NCBI GenBank assembly: GCA_963668595.1
Contig: OY764876.1
Coordinates: forward strand, 372,001 to 436,000
Direction of reading: 5' to 3'
Length of the DNA: 64,000 bases
Source of the DNA: GWE2-42-39 sp963668595
Lineage (GTDB): Bacteria; Bacteroidota; Bacteroidia; Bacteroidales; Prolixibacteraceae
The notes under the pieces were generated by a model. The model worked only from the letters and a program-made list of their open reading frames with translations. It did no database searches and was not told the origin of the DNA. Numbering within the stretch: position 1 is the stretch's first letter; the number at the start of each line of letters is the position of its first letter. Positions 45,255 through 54,788 of this stretch are shown piece by piece. The translations under genes were made by a program, and so were the position numbers.

Positions 45255-47585
45255 TTATTGCATCTGATATTTTCGGGTTTCTACTTTTGAACTTATTGAA
45301 GGAGGAACACTGTTATCTTTTACTCCTCGTTTATAATTGGGGCGTTTGCTCATTACATAGTGAATCTTCGCTCCATCTTTAATGTCGTCGTATTGAAGAT
45401 AGGATTGATCGTATTTCTTGCCATTTAGAAACATTTCTTTGATATATACATTTTCTTTTGACCAGTTTTCGGTGGTAACTACAACATCTTTTCCGTTGCT
45501 CAGGTGCATGGTAACAGCTTCCAGTGTGGGCGAACCAATATTGTAAATATTACTTGAGGGGGCAGTAGGGTAGAACCCCATTGTGTTAAACAGATACCAT
45601 GCTGACATTTGTCCGCAATCGTCGTTCCCGCTTAACGACCCGGGTTTGTCGCCATAAAAACGGTCTGATACTTCTCTGATCCATTTTTGGCATTTCCATG
45701 GTTCTTTCAGATAATTGTATTGATAAATGATCTGGTGACAGGGTTCATTCCCATGCCAATATGCACCGATTCGTCCCTGTATATCGTGTGCACCTGGAAT
45801 ATCTTCCGGAATTTCAACCGTAAACATTGAATCGAGTCTGGCTGCAAATAGTTCACGTCCGGTTTCGTTGATGTAGCCTTGTATGTCGTGAGGCACATAC
45901 CAGGTGTATTGCATTGTAAAACCTTCGGTAATGTCGCCCCATCCATGAACTGATCCAGGACCGGTATAGGCAATCGGTGCAAAAGGTGTTCTCCAATTGC
46001 CCTGATAATCGCGGCCACGCATGTATTTTGTTTCCGGATCAATAATATTTTGATAGGATAGCGACCGATTTATGAAGTACAGGTAGTCGTCTTGTTTGTT
46101 TAGTTTTTTTGCTGCCTGGGCGATGCAGTAATCGTCGTAGGCATATTCCAGTGTCTTCGAAACTGATTCTTTTTCTTTGTCCAGAGGAACCCATCCTTTT
46201 TCGATGTACTCAGGCAAACAATCGTAATGTTGGTTCATGGCTGTTGTTTTCATTGCCTCAAATGCTCGCTGGTGGTCAAATCCCCTTACATCTTTAACGA
46301 TGGCATCTGCGATGACCGAAACGGCATGATAACCAATCATACACCATGTTTCATTGCCGTAAAATGACCAAATAGGAAGCATTTTTTCGACACTTTTGTC
46401 GTAATGAGCAAGCATTGAGTTGATAATGTCGGCATTGATCGGTTGTTGTACCAGATTGAATAAAGGGTGCAGGGCACGATAAGTATCCCACAATGAGAAA
46501 ACGGTGTAATTGGTGAATCCGTTGGCTTGTTCAATATTTTTGTCGAGTCCGCGGAATTTTCCGTCGCTGTCCTGAAAGATAAATGGATGTAAAAAAGCGT
46601 GGTAAACCGATGTGTAAAAAGTTCTTTTCTGCATATCAGAGCCTTTTATTTCGAACTTACTGAGTTCTTTTTGCCATTTCTCTTCTCCGGTTCTTTTGAT
46701 CGATTCAAAATTTTCATTGTTCAGCTCTGCCAGATTTGCTGATGCTCCTTCAATACTAACGGCAGATATAGCTGTTTTAACAGTAATTTGTTCGTTGTTC
46801 TGAGATGCAAAACGGGTGTAAAAACTCAGTTTTGTTCCCCATGCTTCTTTACTGCTTCTGAATCGGCGTGTGTTGTAAATAATTGGTTTTCCGGCTTGCA
46901 GGATCATGCAGTCGGTAAATGGTTTCGAAAATATTGCAGAAAAATATACATGCCGTTCAGGTCCCCATCCTTTTACAATTTTCGAACCGGTAATGGTTGA
47001 GTCATTTTCAATTCGCAGGTTGCTCCAAACACATTCGAACTGAAGCGTGTGGTCAAGATCAACGAAAATATAGGCACTGTCGCTTTGCGGATAAGTAAAT
47101 CGCAAAATGCCACTTCGTACTCCTGAAGTCATTTCTGCTTTGATGTTTTCATCAATCAGATCAACCGAATAATAATTCGGGCTGGCTTTTTCCCTGTCGT
47201 GCGAATAGTTAAACCGGTAGCTGCCATCTGTTTTTGTGAGTGTTCCGGCTTCATTGTTTATTTTTCCGGTCCCGGGTCGAAAAAGGAAATCACCCAGATC
47301 AGGAATTCCCGTCCCACTTAAATGGGTCAAGCTGAATCCCATCATGGTTTGGTGTGTGTATTTATATCCCGAAGCAGTGTCGTAATCCTTGTTGTCTGTG
47401 TCCGGACTAATTTGGATGCCGCCAAAAGGTATTTGTGCACCCGGATAAGTGTTACCAAATCCGGATGTTCCCACAAAGGGATTAACGTATTTCAATAAAT
47501 CTTCAGAACTGGACGATTTATTGGATTGAGAATGCGCCTGTATGGCAATAAAAAGGAACGTAATTGTAATAATTTTGAGTTTCAT
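45255..47585 (-). CDS. Secreted alpha-mannosidase, GH92
   Basis: 776 residues with signal peptide (MKLKIITITFLFIAIQAHSQS). It has the GH92 pattern throughout: YVNPFVGTSGFGNTYPGAQ near the N-terminus, SLWDTYRALHPL, EGFTMQYTWYVPHD, HGNEPCHQIIYQYN, and DDCGQMSAWYLFNTMGFYP. These calcium-dependent exo-enzymes remove alpha-mannose from N-glycans or yeast mannan. No SusC/SusD pair or anti-sigma system lies nearby, so this is not a complete polysaccharide utilization locus in the window. Confidence 0.95.
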   Translation of the reverse strand: MKLKIITITFLFIAIQAHSQSNKSSSSEDLLKYVNPFVGTSGFGNTYPGAQIPFGGIQISPDTDNKDYDTASGYKYTHQTMMGFSLTHLSGTGIPDLGDFLFRPGTGKINNEAGTLTKTDGSYRFNYSHDREKASPNYYSVDLIDENIKAEMTSGVRSGILRFTYPQSDSAYIFVDLDHTLQFECVWSNLRIENDSTITGSKIVKGWGPERHVYFSAIFSKPFTDCMILQAGKPIIYNTRRFRSSKEAWGTKLSFYTRFASQNNEQITVKTAISAVSIEGASANLAELNNENFESIKRTGEEKWQKELSKFEIKGSDMQKRTFYTSVYHAFLHPFIFQDSDGKFRGLDKNIEQANGFTNYTVFSLWDTYRALHPLFNLVQQPINADIINSMLAHYDKSVEKMLPIWSFYGNETWCMIGYHAVSVIADAIVKDVRGFDHQRAFEAMKTTAMNQHYDCLPEYIEKGWVPLDKEKESVSKTLEYAYDDYCIAQAAKKLNKQDDYLYFINRSLSYQNIIDPETKYMRGRDYQGNWRTPFAPIAYTGPGSVHGWGDITEGFTMQYTWYVPHDIQGYINETGRELFAARLDSMFTVEIPEDIPGAHDIQGRIGAYWHGNEPCHQIIYQYNYLKEPWKCQKWIREVSDRFYGDKPGSLSGNDDCGQMSAWYLFNTMGFYPTAPSSNIYNIGSPTLEAVTMHLSNGKDVVVTTENWSKENVYIKEMFLNGKKYDQSYLQYDDIKDGAKIHYVMSKRPNYKRGVKDNSVPPSISSKVETRKYQMQ

Positions 47586-47625
47586 AGTATGTGTTGAAAT
47601 AAAATTGATGTGTCAGTTGTTGTAA

Positions 47626-47652
47626 CGTTTTTAAACGCATAAAACAAAGTTA
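47626..47652 (-). promoter_or_regulatory. Candidate promoter and operator of the GH92 gene
   Basis: Minus-strand TAACTTTG (47645-47652) fits TAnnTTTG. The dyad CGTTT-TT-AAACG (47626-47637) lies between it and the ATG, near the expected transcription start, and could bind a LacI-type regulator. Both are inferred from pattern only. Confidence 0.4.
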
Positions 47653-47690
47653 ACTATTGATTTCAATTTCTCTTGATGGCGATAGTAAAT

Positions 47691-47717
47691 AAAAAAAGCC
47701 GCGATTTACGCAGCTTT
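47691..47717 (-). terminator. Terminator of the tRNA-Arg gene
   Basis: Arms AAAGCCGCG (47695-47703) and CGCAGCTTT (47709-47717) pair with one wobble and are followed on the minus strand by a T tract, just past the tRNA 3' end. Confidence 0.75.
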
Positions 47718-47723
47718 GTTTTG

Positions 47724-47797
47724 TACTCCGGACGGGGCTCGAACCCATGACCTACGGCTTAGAAGGCCGTTGCTCTATCCAACTGAGCTACCGGAGC
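47724..47797 (-). tRNA. tRNA-Arg (anticodon UCU)
   Basis: Full cloverleaf on the minus strand. The 7-base acceptor arm is GCTCCGG with CCGGAGT (G1-U72 wobble) and discriminator A; the D-arm segment is TAGCTCAGTTGGATAGAGCA. The anticodon stem ACGGC/GCCGT holds loop CTTCTAA with anticodon TCT, and the T-arm is GGGTTCGAGCCCC. CCA is not encoded. It reads AGA (and possibly AGG) codons. Confidence 0.95.
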
Positions 47798-47854
47798 AGC
47801 CTTATTTTGCGGTGCAAATATATAAAGAAATAGCGATTCCTGAAGCAGAATGTG

Positions 47855-47893
47855 AAAAAAAGCCGGAAAACTGTTTTTGAGTTTTCCGGCTTT
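47855..47893 (-). terminator. Terminator of asnA
   Basis: 14-bp arms AAAGCCGGAAAACT (47859-47872) and AGTTTTCCGGCTTT (47880-47893). The A run on the plus strand reads as a T tract after asnA. Confidence 0.88.
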
Positions 47894-47900
47894 TGGGTAA

Positions 47901-48935
47901 CTAAATGATATGTATGCGGTTAGCAGTGCATTGCTGAATCATTTCGTCGGGCCAGATGCTCGATTGTATTTCGCCGATATGGGCTTTGCGAAGGAAATAC
48001 ATGCATAAACGCGATTGACCGATACCGCCGCCGATAGATAGAGGGAGTTCTCCGTTCAACAACCGTTGGTGCCAGTAAAGGTTTTTGCGATCTTCGTTTC
48101 CGCTGATGGCTAACTGGCGTAATAGCGCCTCTTTGTCAACCCTGATTCCCATGGATGAGATTTCGAATGATGCCTGAAGAATGGGATTCCAGATAATAAT
48201 GTCGCCATTCAATCCTTTGAATCCGTTTATTGTTTCAGTTGTCCAGTCGTCGTAGTCAGGAGCACGGCCATCGTGTTTTTCGCCACCGGGTAATGCTCCT
48301 CCGATTCCGATAATAAAAACAGCTCCATATTGTTTTGCTGCAGCATTTTCACGTTCTTTTGATGTGAATGTCGGATACAGAGCTTCCAGTTCTTCGGCAT
48401 GGATAAAGGTAATTTCCTCAGGAAGAATAGGTTTGATTTTGGGATAATGCTCGAACACTGTGAATTCTGTACGCAGAAGTACGGTGTAGATCTTACGTAC
48501 AATTTTTTTCAGGAATTCCAGATTGCGCTCTTCTTTGGTGATCACTCGTTCCCAGTCCCACTGATCGACATACAACGAGTGAATATTGCTCAGTTCTTCG
48601 TCAGGTCTAATAGCATTCATGTCTGTGTAAATGCCGTATCCTTCTTCAATTTCCAGATCGGCCAGACTCATTCGTTTCCATTTTGCCAGCGAGTGTACTA
48701 CTTCGGCATGTTTATCGTTCAGCTCTTTTACAGGAAAGCTCACCGGGCGTTCGGTTCCGTTCAGGTCATCGTTGATTCCTGTTCCTTTCATTACAAATAA
48801 AGGAGCAGTTACACGGCGTAATCTTAATTCGGCAGACAAGTCTTCCTGGAAGCTGTCTTTCACTAATTTAATAGCCTTTTCTGTTTGCTTTAAATCCAGA
48901 ATTGGCTGGTAATTTTCGGGAATAAATAATTTCAT
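47901..48935 (-). CDS. asnA: Aspartate-ammonia ligase AsnA
   Basis: 344 residues of the AsnA family, a class II aminoacyl-tRNA-synthetase-like fold. The N-terminus is YQPILDLKQTEKAIKLVKDSFQ, followed by LRLRRVTAPLFV, SLYVDQWDWERVI and the C-terminal GGGIGQSRLCMYFL. It makes asparagine from aspartate, ammonia and ATP. Length matches the family. It is a single gene with its own terminator and a 310-base divergent gap to the MFS gene. Confidence 0.96.
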   Translation of the reverse strand: MKLFIPENYQPILDLKQTEKAIKLVKDSFQEDLSAELRLRRVTAPLFVMKGTGINDDLNGTERPVSFPVKELNDKHAEVVHSLAKWKRMSLADLEIEEGYGIYTDMNAIRPDEELSNIHSLYVDQWDWERVITKEERNLEFLKKIVRKIYTVLLRTEFTVFEHYPKIKPILPEEITFIHAEELEALYPTFTSKERENAAAKQYGAVFIIGIGGALPGGEKHDGRAPDYDDWTTETINGFKGLNGDIIIWNPILQASFEISSMGIRVDKEALLRQLAISGNEDRKNLYWHQRLLNGELPLSIGGGIGQSRLCMYFLRKAHIGEIQSSIWPDEMIQQCTANRIHII

Positions 48936-49245
48936 ACTGTATTATTTCGTTCTTTTTGTTGGTATTTGTTTCTTTTTTTGATCGACTCGTTATTTGTAGT
49001 CTTCAATATTGATGAACTTGTTGCTGTAAACTTGTCGATTCGGACAAAAATAAAATCATTTTGCAGTAAAGTCGAATTATTTGTAATGAATTTTGTCAGT
49101 ATTGTATTCAAAATGATATTTGGTGGGTCGAATATTTGTTGGCTTGGTTTGTTGGTTGTATGATTGACATAGTGGCAATACTTTCTCTTTTTGTTACTTT
49201 TGCAGCCGGTCAACGATAAGTATATCGTTTAATTTTTCTGAATGC
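48936..49245. other. 310-base divergent promoter region (asnA / MFS)
   Basis: No gene recognised. For the MFS gene, TACTTTTG at 49195-49202 fits TAnnTTTG, about 44 bases before its ATG. A 93-codon minus frame and a 65-codon plus frame cover the stretch but are AT-rich and unrecognised. Confidence 0.45.
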
Positions 49246-50418
49246 ATGCGAACAATTACTGCGGTTCCGAATATTGCCAACCTTTATATAATTAAAATTG
49301 CCAAGTGGTTCAATCTGGTAATGCCGGTTGTGGTGTTGTTTTACCAGTCGAATGGCATGGGAATGCAGGAAATATTTTGGCTGAAATCGATTTATTCGGT
49401 TGGGATTGTTATGATGGAAATTCCGTCGGGTTATCTGGCTGATGTGTGGGGGCGGAAAAAAAGCTTGTTGACCGGAGCAGTGCTTGGTACAGTCGGTTTT
49501 GGTTTATATAGCATTTCGCATGGTTTTTGGGCTTTCGCGCTTGCCGAGCTGGTTTTGGGAATTGGCTATAGTTTTGTTTCGGGTTCTGATTCGGCGATGT
49601 TGTACGATAGTTTGAAGGAAGCACAGCAGGAAAAAAAATACATTAAACAGGAAGGCTGGATTACTTCAACCGGAAATTTTGCTGAGGCGATTGCTGGCGT
49701 GTGTGGCGGATTGTTGGCAACTGTAACTCTTCGTACTCCGTTTTATTTTCAGTTTGCGATTGCCTCCATGGCAATTCCTGCAGCTTTATTACTGAAAGAA
49801 CCGAAATTACACGGACGTGAATTATCCCGTACTTTTCGGGGTATTCTGAGAGCAGTGAAAGAGACTTTTTCGCATGTTGAATTACGCTCTGCTTTGTTGG
49901 TTTCGTCGTTTACCGGAACAGCATCGCTTACTTTTGCCTGGTTTGTACAGCCATATTTTCAGCAAGCAGGCCTGCCTGTTTCTCTTTTCGGTGTTATGTG
50001 GACGGTATTAAATCTCACGGTGGGAGTGTCGGCCTTGTTTTCTTATAAAGTTGAGCATTTGTTGGGGCAGCGGCGTTCTCTTTTGCTGATCATTGGTGGA
50101 CTTAGTGTGGGTTTTTTCTTGTCTGCAATAGAAATTAGTTTGGCGGGGATCGCTTTTTTATTGTTTTTCTATTTGCTCCGAGGAGTGGCTCATCCAATAT
50201 TGAAAGATTATATACACGAATATACCGGGTCGGATGTGCGTGCAACGGTATTGTCGCTGCGCGATTTTGTTATTCGGATCAATTTTGCAGTGATTGGCCC
50301 GGTATTAGGTTTTTTAACCGATCGGTTTAGCCTTGGCGTGGCTTTGGCTGTGGCTGGCGGAAGTTATTTGCTGATGTCGGTTGCTGCGGTTTTGCCTTTA
50401 CTTCGGAAAAAAGAATAA
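49246..50418 (+). CDS. Major facilitator superfamily transporter
   Basis: 390 residues and about twelve hydrophobic helices. The loop 2-3 MFS motif reads GYLADVWGRKKSLLTG (G-x-L-A-D-x-x-G-R-[KR]). A second, weaker repeat is seen in the other half. It is most like putative drug or metabolite exporters of the family, but the substrate cannot be assigned. It converges on the helical-repeat gene, whose stop is 5 bases beyond. Confidence 0.9.
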   Translation: MRTITAVPNIANLYIIKIAKWFNLVMPVVVLFYQSNGMGMQEIFWLKSIYSVGIVMMEIPSGYLADVWGRKKSLLTGAVLGTVGFGLYSISHGFWAFALAELVLGIGYSFVSGSDSAMLYDSLKEAQQEKKYIKQEGWITSTGNFAEAIAGVCGGLLATVTLRTPFYFQFAIASMAIPAALLLKEPKLHGRELSRTFRGILRAVKETFSHVELRSALLVSSFTGTASLTFAWFVQPYFQQAGLPVSLFGVMWTVLNLTVGVSALFSYKVEHLLGQRRSLLLIIGGLSVGFFLSAIEISLAGIAFLLFFYLLRGVAHPILKDYIHEYTGSDVRATVLSLRDFVIRINFAVIGPVLGFLTDRFSLGVALAVAGGSYLLMSVAAVLPLLRKKE

Positions 50419-50423
50419 TTATT

Positions 50424-51908
50424 TTACAATCGTTGCTTCTTTAGCGAGTTTAGCCATCCCAAGAGGTCAAGTGCCTGTATCCGAAGTTTTTCGTTGGAGT
50501 TTTGCGCCAATACTTCCAAAAACTGTATTTGTTTCTGAATAATCTTTTCTCGTTTTTCTTCTGTTGTTGAACTAGTTTGTCGGATGAGTTTTAACATACT
50601 TCGTTCTGTTTGTCTGGATGAATGTGATTGAGCGAATTCTCTTTCTAAAGAGCGAATTTCGTATGCTAGTAATTCCCGGTCGCCACTGTCGAAGCGGATC
50701 ATAACCATTAACAACCGAAGTGTTGGATAAACGGCTTGTTGTTGCAGTATCTTTCCGTGTTGAAGAATGCGATTCAATTCTCTGCTGGCTTGTCGGTATT
50801 TTTTGTTTTTGTAAAATACCAGGGCTAGCTGTAGCTGTAATTCTGAAAGCGACGATAACGATAAATTTGATTGGAATACGACGATTGACTCTGTGCTTTT
50901 CTCTGTTTGCTCAAACGCTTCATAATACAAGTGTCGATCGGTGAGCAAGAAACTTTCGTAAAGCCATGCTAAAAATAGTGCTCTGACAGAAGTACCCGGA
51001 AATTCGCTTGCAATGTTTTTCGCTTTTTCAATGAAATAGGGCATTTCGTTGTATTGCTCAAAAATACGCAGGTTGTGCAGGATGCCTTGGATGTGAGAGA
51101 GGTAATGGTCGGAGGATGCTGCCCGATGTGTCGGATTTTGCTCAAATAATTCATTCAGCTCAAAGTATGTTTTCAGACTGGAGCGCGGGTTGGCCGTCAT
51201 CAGGAAATAAGACGACTGAAAAAGCAGATGGATTTTTTGTGATTCAAATGAGTCTTTTGTTTGTCCGAAATTAGCTTGCAGCTCATTGAAGGCAAGATCG
51301 TTTAGTTTTCCTTTTTCTTCGTTGTTACGGGTTGGACCCTGGCAATATTGCCGGTGACGGATGAGGTTGTAAAGTGCGTAGTGATTGTCGATGGCACGCT
51401 GGTTTCTCGATGCCGTTTCCAGTTTTCCTTGTTTTCGAATCAGTTCATTTTCGCTGCATCCTTTAAATTCAAGTTGATTCAGTGATTGAAGTTCTAGTCT
51501 TGAGAATAATGTGTGTAGTTGATATTTTTCGTATTGAAGTGAAACTGCCGAAGCTTGCTCAATTAATTTGAAACAGTCATCGTACAAGGCGCGCTGGAAA
51601 AGTATTTTACATTCGCGGTATTGTTTGAGTAGGTGGTTCTCAATATCTTTTTCAGTTTCCTGTTCGATGAGCGAACGCATTAATTGTTTATACAGATGAT
51701 GACAGCAAATATCGAAGTTTGCACGGGGGCGTTGCGTGTTGAATTGATTGCGTACTTTTTCTGGTTCGGCTTGTTTTTGTTGCAATAACTGGTACAGAAA
51801 CTGATAATCTTTTTCTTTTTCATACCCTCGCATGGTTAGCTGAAAAAGCCTCTTTTCTGCTTTATTCATCGAATTTACAAGAACCAATAGTGAATCTATT
51901 TTTGCCAT
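50424..51908 (-). CDS. Helical-repeat (TPR-like) protein, unknown function
   Basis: 494 residues from the ATG at 51908 (MAKIDSLLVLVNSMNKAEKR); a frame start 14 codons earlier exists but lacks support. The whole chain is alpha-helical with TPR-like spacing (LSELQLQLALVFYKNKKYRQASRELNRIL). The N-terminal SMNKAEKRLFQL phrase recurs in a Bacteroidota family of about 500 residues that I cannot name. There is no signal peptide, so it is cytoplasmic and probably a scaffold or regulator. Confidence 0.6.
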   Translation of the reverse strand: MAKIDSLLVLVNSMNKAEKRLFQLTMRGYEKEKDYQFLYQLLQQKQAEPEKVRNQFNTQRPRANFDICCHHLYKQLMRSLIEQETEKDIENHLLKQYRECKILFQRALYDDCFKLIEQASAVSLQYEKYQLHTLFSRLELQSLNQLEFKGCSENELIRKQGKLETASRNQRAIDNHYALYNLIRHRQYCQGPTRNNEEKGKLNDLAFNELQANFGQTKDSFESQKIHLLFQSSYFLMTANPRSSLKTYFELNELFEQNPTHRAASSDHYLSHIQGILHNLRIFEQYNEMPYFIEKAKNIASEFPGTSVRALFLAWLYESFLLTDRHLYYEAFEQTEKSTESIVVFQSNLSLSSLSELQLQLALVFYKNKKYRQASRELNRILQHGKILQQQAVYPTLRLLMVMIRFDSGDRELLAYEIRSLEREFAQSHSSRQTERSMLKLIRQTSSTTEEKREKIIQKQIQFLEVLAQNSNEKLRIQALDLLGWLNSLKKQRL

Positions 51909-52148
51909 TTCTCTGTTTTTATCGACGTGTGAACTACTGTGCCATTTCAACTGAAATGAATATTATTTGATGTGAAAAAATTGTTTGAAAATATAAAAAA
52001 TGAATTTTATATAATCTCTCTTGATCAGATTGTTCTGATATTTTATCGGATTGCATTAATATTTTAGAAATATATAAAGATGATTTTTTTTGAAAGGAAT
52101 TGATGAAAAGAAGAGATAAATTAGTCGGAGAAAAGAAATCAACCTAAA

Positions 52149-53060
52149 ATGAGTGTGAAGAAAATTTTGGTAGTGGGAAGCTCAAATACCGATATGGTAA
52201 TACAAACCCGAAAGTTTCCTGGGCCTGGCGAAACTTTGTTGGGTGGTCATTTTTTTATGAATCCGGGTGGAAAAGGCGCGAATCAGGCTGTTGCAGCCCG
52301 TCGTTTGGGGGGAACAGTTTCTTTCGTTGGCAAAATAGGGAATGATATTTTTGGCAAGCAAGCCGTTCAGTTGCTCGAAGACGAAGGAATTGGGGTTGAA
52401 TATGTAGCTACTGATCCGGATTTGCCTAGCGGTGTCGCAATGATTACCGTGGATGGAAAGGGTGAAAACTCCATTGTTGTTGCTCCCGGTTCGAATGGCT
52501 CATTTAGTTTCTCTGATTTTGATATGGCATTGCCGGAACTTGATCGTAGCGACATGGTACTTTTGCAATTGGAAATTCCTTTGGCAACTGTCGCTCATAT
52601 TGCCGAACATGCTTCGCGCCGCGGAAAACAGGTGGTTTTAAATCCGGCCCCTGCCGATCAGTTACCCGATGATTTATTTCATCATATCGATTTGATTACT
52701 CCTAACGAGAGCGAGGCTGAATTGCTTACAGGAATTCAGATTACCGATGAAGTTTCAGCCAGTCAGGCTGCCCGGGTGTTAAACGAAAAAGGAGTAAAAA
52801 CAGTAATTGTAACGATGGGTGCTGCAGGTGCTTTTGTGCTGAGCGACGAATTTACAGGCATGGTTACTGCGCCAAAGGTTGACGCGGTTGATACGACTGC
52901 TGCCGGAGATACATTTAATGGAGCTTTGGTGGTTGCGCTTTCCGAAGGAAAAACATTGCATGAGGCAGTTGATTTTGCCTGCAAGGCGGCATCAATTTCT
53001 GTTACACGCATTGGGGCACAATCGTCAATTCCTTTCAGAAAAGAGATTGGACTATTCTAA
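52149..53060 (+). CDS. rbsK: Ribokinase
   Basis: 303 residues of the PfkB family. The substrate-binding N-terminus VGSSNTDMVIQTRKFPGPGET and GGKGANQAVAARRLGG are present, with the C-terminal signature DTTAAGDTFNGALVVAL carrying the catalytic Asp (about residue 254). It phosphorylates ribose to ribose 5-phosphate. It starts a same-strand group with an ADP-ribosylglycohydrolase and a sugar transporter, which supports ribose as the substrate over other PfkB sugars. Confidence 0.92.
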   Translation: MSVKKILVVGSSNTDMVIQTRKFPGPGETLLGGHFFMNPGGKGANQAVAARRLGGTVSFVGKIGNDIFGKQAVQLLEDEGIGVEYVATDPDLPSGVAMITVDGKGENSIVVAPGSNGSFSFSDFDMALPELDRSDMVLLQLEIPLATVAHIAEHASRRGKQVVLNPAPADQLPDDLFHHIDLITPNESEAELLTGIQITDEVSASQAARVLNEKGVKTVIVTMGAAGAFVLSDEFTGMVTAPKVDAVDTTAAGDTFNGALVVALSEGKTLHEAVDFACKAASISVTRIGAQSSIPFRKEIGLF

Positions 53061-53085
53061 ATCAACTAAATAAAAAAAACAATGA

Positions 53086-53139
53086 AATAGCCATGTATGA
53101 GAAAAGCCCACATAAACCGGAAATGTATAAATGGCTATT
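53086..53139 (+). repeat. Stem-loop between rbsK and the ADP-ribosylglycohydrolase gene
   Basis: Perfect 9-bp arms AATAGCCAT (53086-53094) and ATGGCTATT (53131-53139) around a 36-base loop, in the 156-base gap of the operon. It could modulate read-through or mRNA stability; there is no T tract. Confidence 0.45.
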
Positions 53140-53216
53140 CCATTCCGTTGAAGAGTAGTTTGAAATAGTGTAGTGTTTACGAAAATTATACTAACCAACT
53201 TTGAAAATTTATACTT

Positions 53217-54782
53217 ATGAAATTAAAAGTGTTTTTTTGCTTCTGCTTGTTTGCTTTCGCTTCATGTAAGCAAAAAGAGATCGTTTCATCAACTTCTTTT
53301 CGAAGTGAGTTGACCAAAACAGAACTTCAGGATAAAATAAAAGGAGGCTGGGCCGGACAGGTAATTGGTTGTAGCTATGGAGGGCCGACTGAATTCAAAC
53401 ACAATGGAACAATGATTCAGGATTATCATCCAATTCCTTGGGATGAAAATAGTTGCAAGTATTGGTATGAGACTTTTCCTGGTTTGTATGACGATGTGTA
53501 TGTCGATTTAACCTTTGTTGATGTATTTGAACAGGAAGGTTTAGATGCTCCGGCAACTTCGCATGCACAGGCATTTGCCCATGCAGGATATATGCTTTGG
53601 CATGCGAATCAGTCGGGGCGTTATAATATATTGAATGGAATCAATCCTCCGGAATCGGGACATTGGCATAATAATCCTCATGCTGATGATATTGATTTTC
53701 AGATTGAAGCCGATTTTGCAGGATTGATGTCGCCGGGATTGATAAATCAGGCAACAGCTATTTGCGATAAGGTGGGACATATCATGAACTACGGAGATGG
53801 CTGGTATGGCGGTGTGTATGTAGCGGCAATGTATTCGCTTGCATTTGTGTATGATAATCCGGAAACAGTGGTGCGCGAAGCATTGAAGGCAATTCCGGCA
53901 GAGTCGGATTTTTACAAGTGTATGACTGATGTGGTTTGTTGGTGCGAAATGTATCCTGACGATTGGAAGCAGACATGGTTTGAAACCGAACGGAAATGGT
54001 CTTCCGAAGTTGGTTGCCCCGACGGAGTGTTTGCTCCTTTTGATATTGATGCAAAAATGAATGCTGCGTATGTTGTTATTGGTATGCTTTACGGAAAAGG
54101 TGATTTTGGTAAAACAATCGATATTAGTACTCGTTGCGGACAGGATTCGGATTGTAATCCGGCTACGGCCGCTGGTATCTTAGGCACAATCATTGGTTAT
54201 TCAAATATTCCAGAATATTGGAAAAAATCACTTTATCCGGTTGAAGATTTGGACTTCTCATACACGACCATGTCGTTGAATGATGTGTATGAAATAGGGT
54301 ATAAACATGCCTTGCAAATGCTTGAACGAAATGGAGTGGACACCCAAAATGATGTATTGAAAATGACTCAGCAAACCATTGAGCCTGTTGCATTGGAAAT
54401 TGCTTTCAAAGACCATTTCCCGGTTGCTAAAAAGGAAATCGGCAAGTTATTGAACAAGGACAACTCAGAATATATTCAGCATTTCGATGGAAAAGGAATT
54501 GTGATTGCAGGTTATGCTGCTGCTTGTCAAAATTCATCCGATTGCAACGATGCACAGGTGGAAGTGATTCTCGACGGACAAGCAGAGCCTGTGTTTACCA
54601 TGCCATTCAATACGACGATGCGACGGAATGAAGTCTTCTGGAAATACGATTTGCCCGAAGGTGCGCACGAATTGGTGCTTCGGCTAAAATCTCCCCAAAA
54701 TACACATCCTGTATTCTTGACTTATTCTGTGGTTTATGCAGGAAAACCGATAGTAATTTCTTCAGAACAAGCTAAAAAATAA
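53217..54782 (+). CDS. ADP-ribosylglycohydrolase-family lipoprotein
   Basis: 521 residues. The signal peptide ends in a lipobox (FAFASC, Cys17), so it is probably lipid-anchored outside the cytoplasm. The ADP-ribosylglycohydrolase fold is indicated by IKGGWAGQVIGCSYGGPTEF, the acidic cluster YDDVYVDLTFVDVFEQEG and CGQDSDCNPATAAGILGTIIG (the metal-binding D-x-D region). A beta-rich C-terminal domain (after about residue 420) is an extra. The neighbours, ribokinase and a GRP sugar transporter, suggest it frees ribose from ribosides or ADP-ribosylated material. Confidence 0.88.
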   Translation: MKLKVFFCFCLFAFASCKQKEIVSSTSFRSELTKTELQDKIKGGWAGQVIGCSYGGPTEFKHNGTMIQDYHPIPWDENSCKYWYETFPGLYDDVYVDLTFVDVFEQEGLDAPATSHAQAFAHAGYMLWHANQSGRYNILNGINPPESGHWHNNPHADDIDFQIEADFAGLMSPGLINQATAICDKVGHIMNYGDGWYGGVYVAAMYSLAFVYDNPETVVREALKAIPAESDFYKCMTDVVCWCEMYPDDWKQTWFETERKWSSEVGCPDGVFAPFDIDAKMNAAYVVIGMLYGKGDFGKTIDISTRCGQDSDCNPATAAGILGTIIGYSNIPEYWKKSLYPVEDLDFSYTTMSLNDVYEIGYKHALQMLERNGVDTQNDVLKMTQQTIEPVALEIAFKDHFPVAKKEIGKLLNKDNSEYIQHFDGKGIVIAGYAAACQNSSDCNDAQVEVILDGQAEPVFTMPFNTTMRRNEVFWKYDLPEGAHELVLRLKSPQNTHPVFLTYSVVYAGKPIVISSEQAKK

Positions 54783-54788
54783 TAAATC

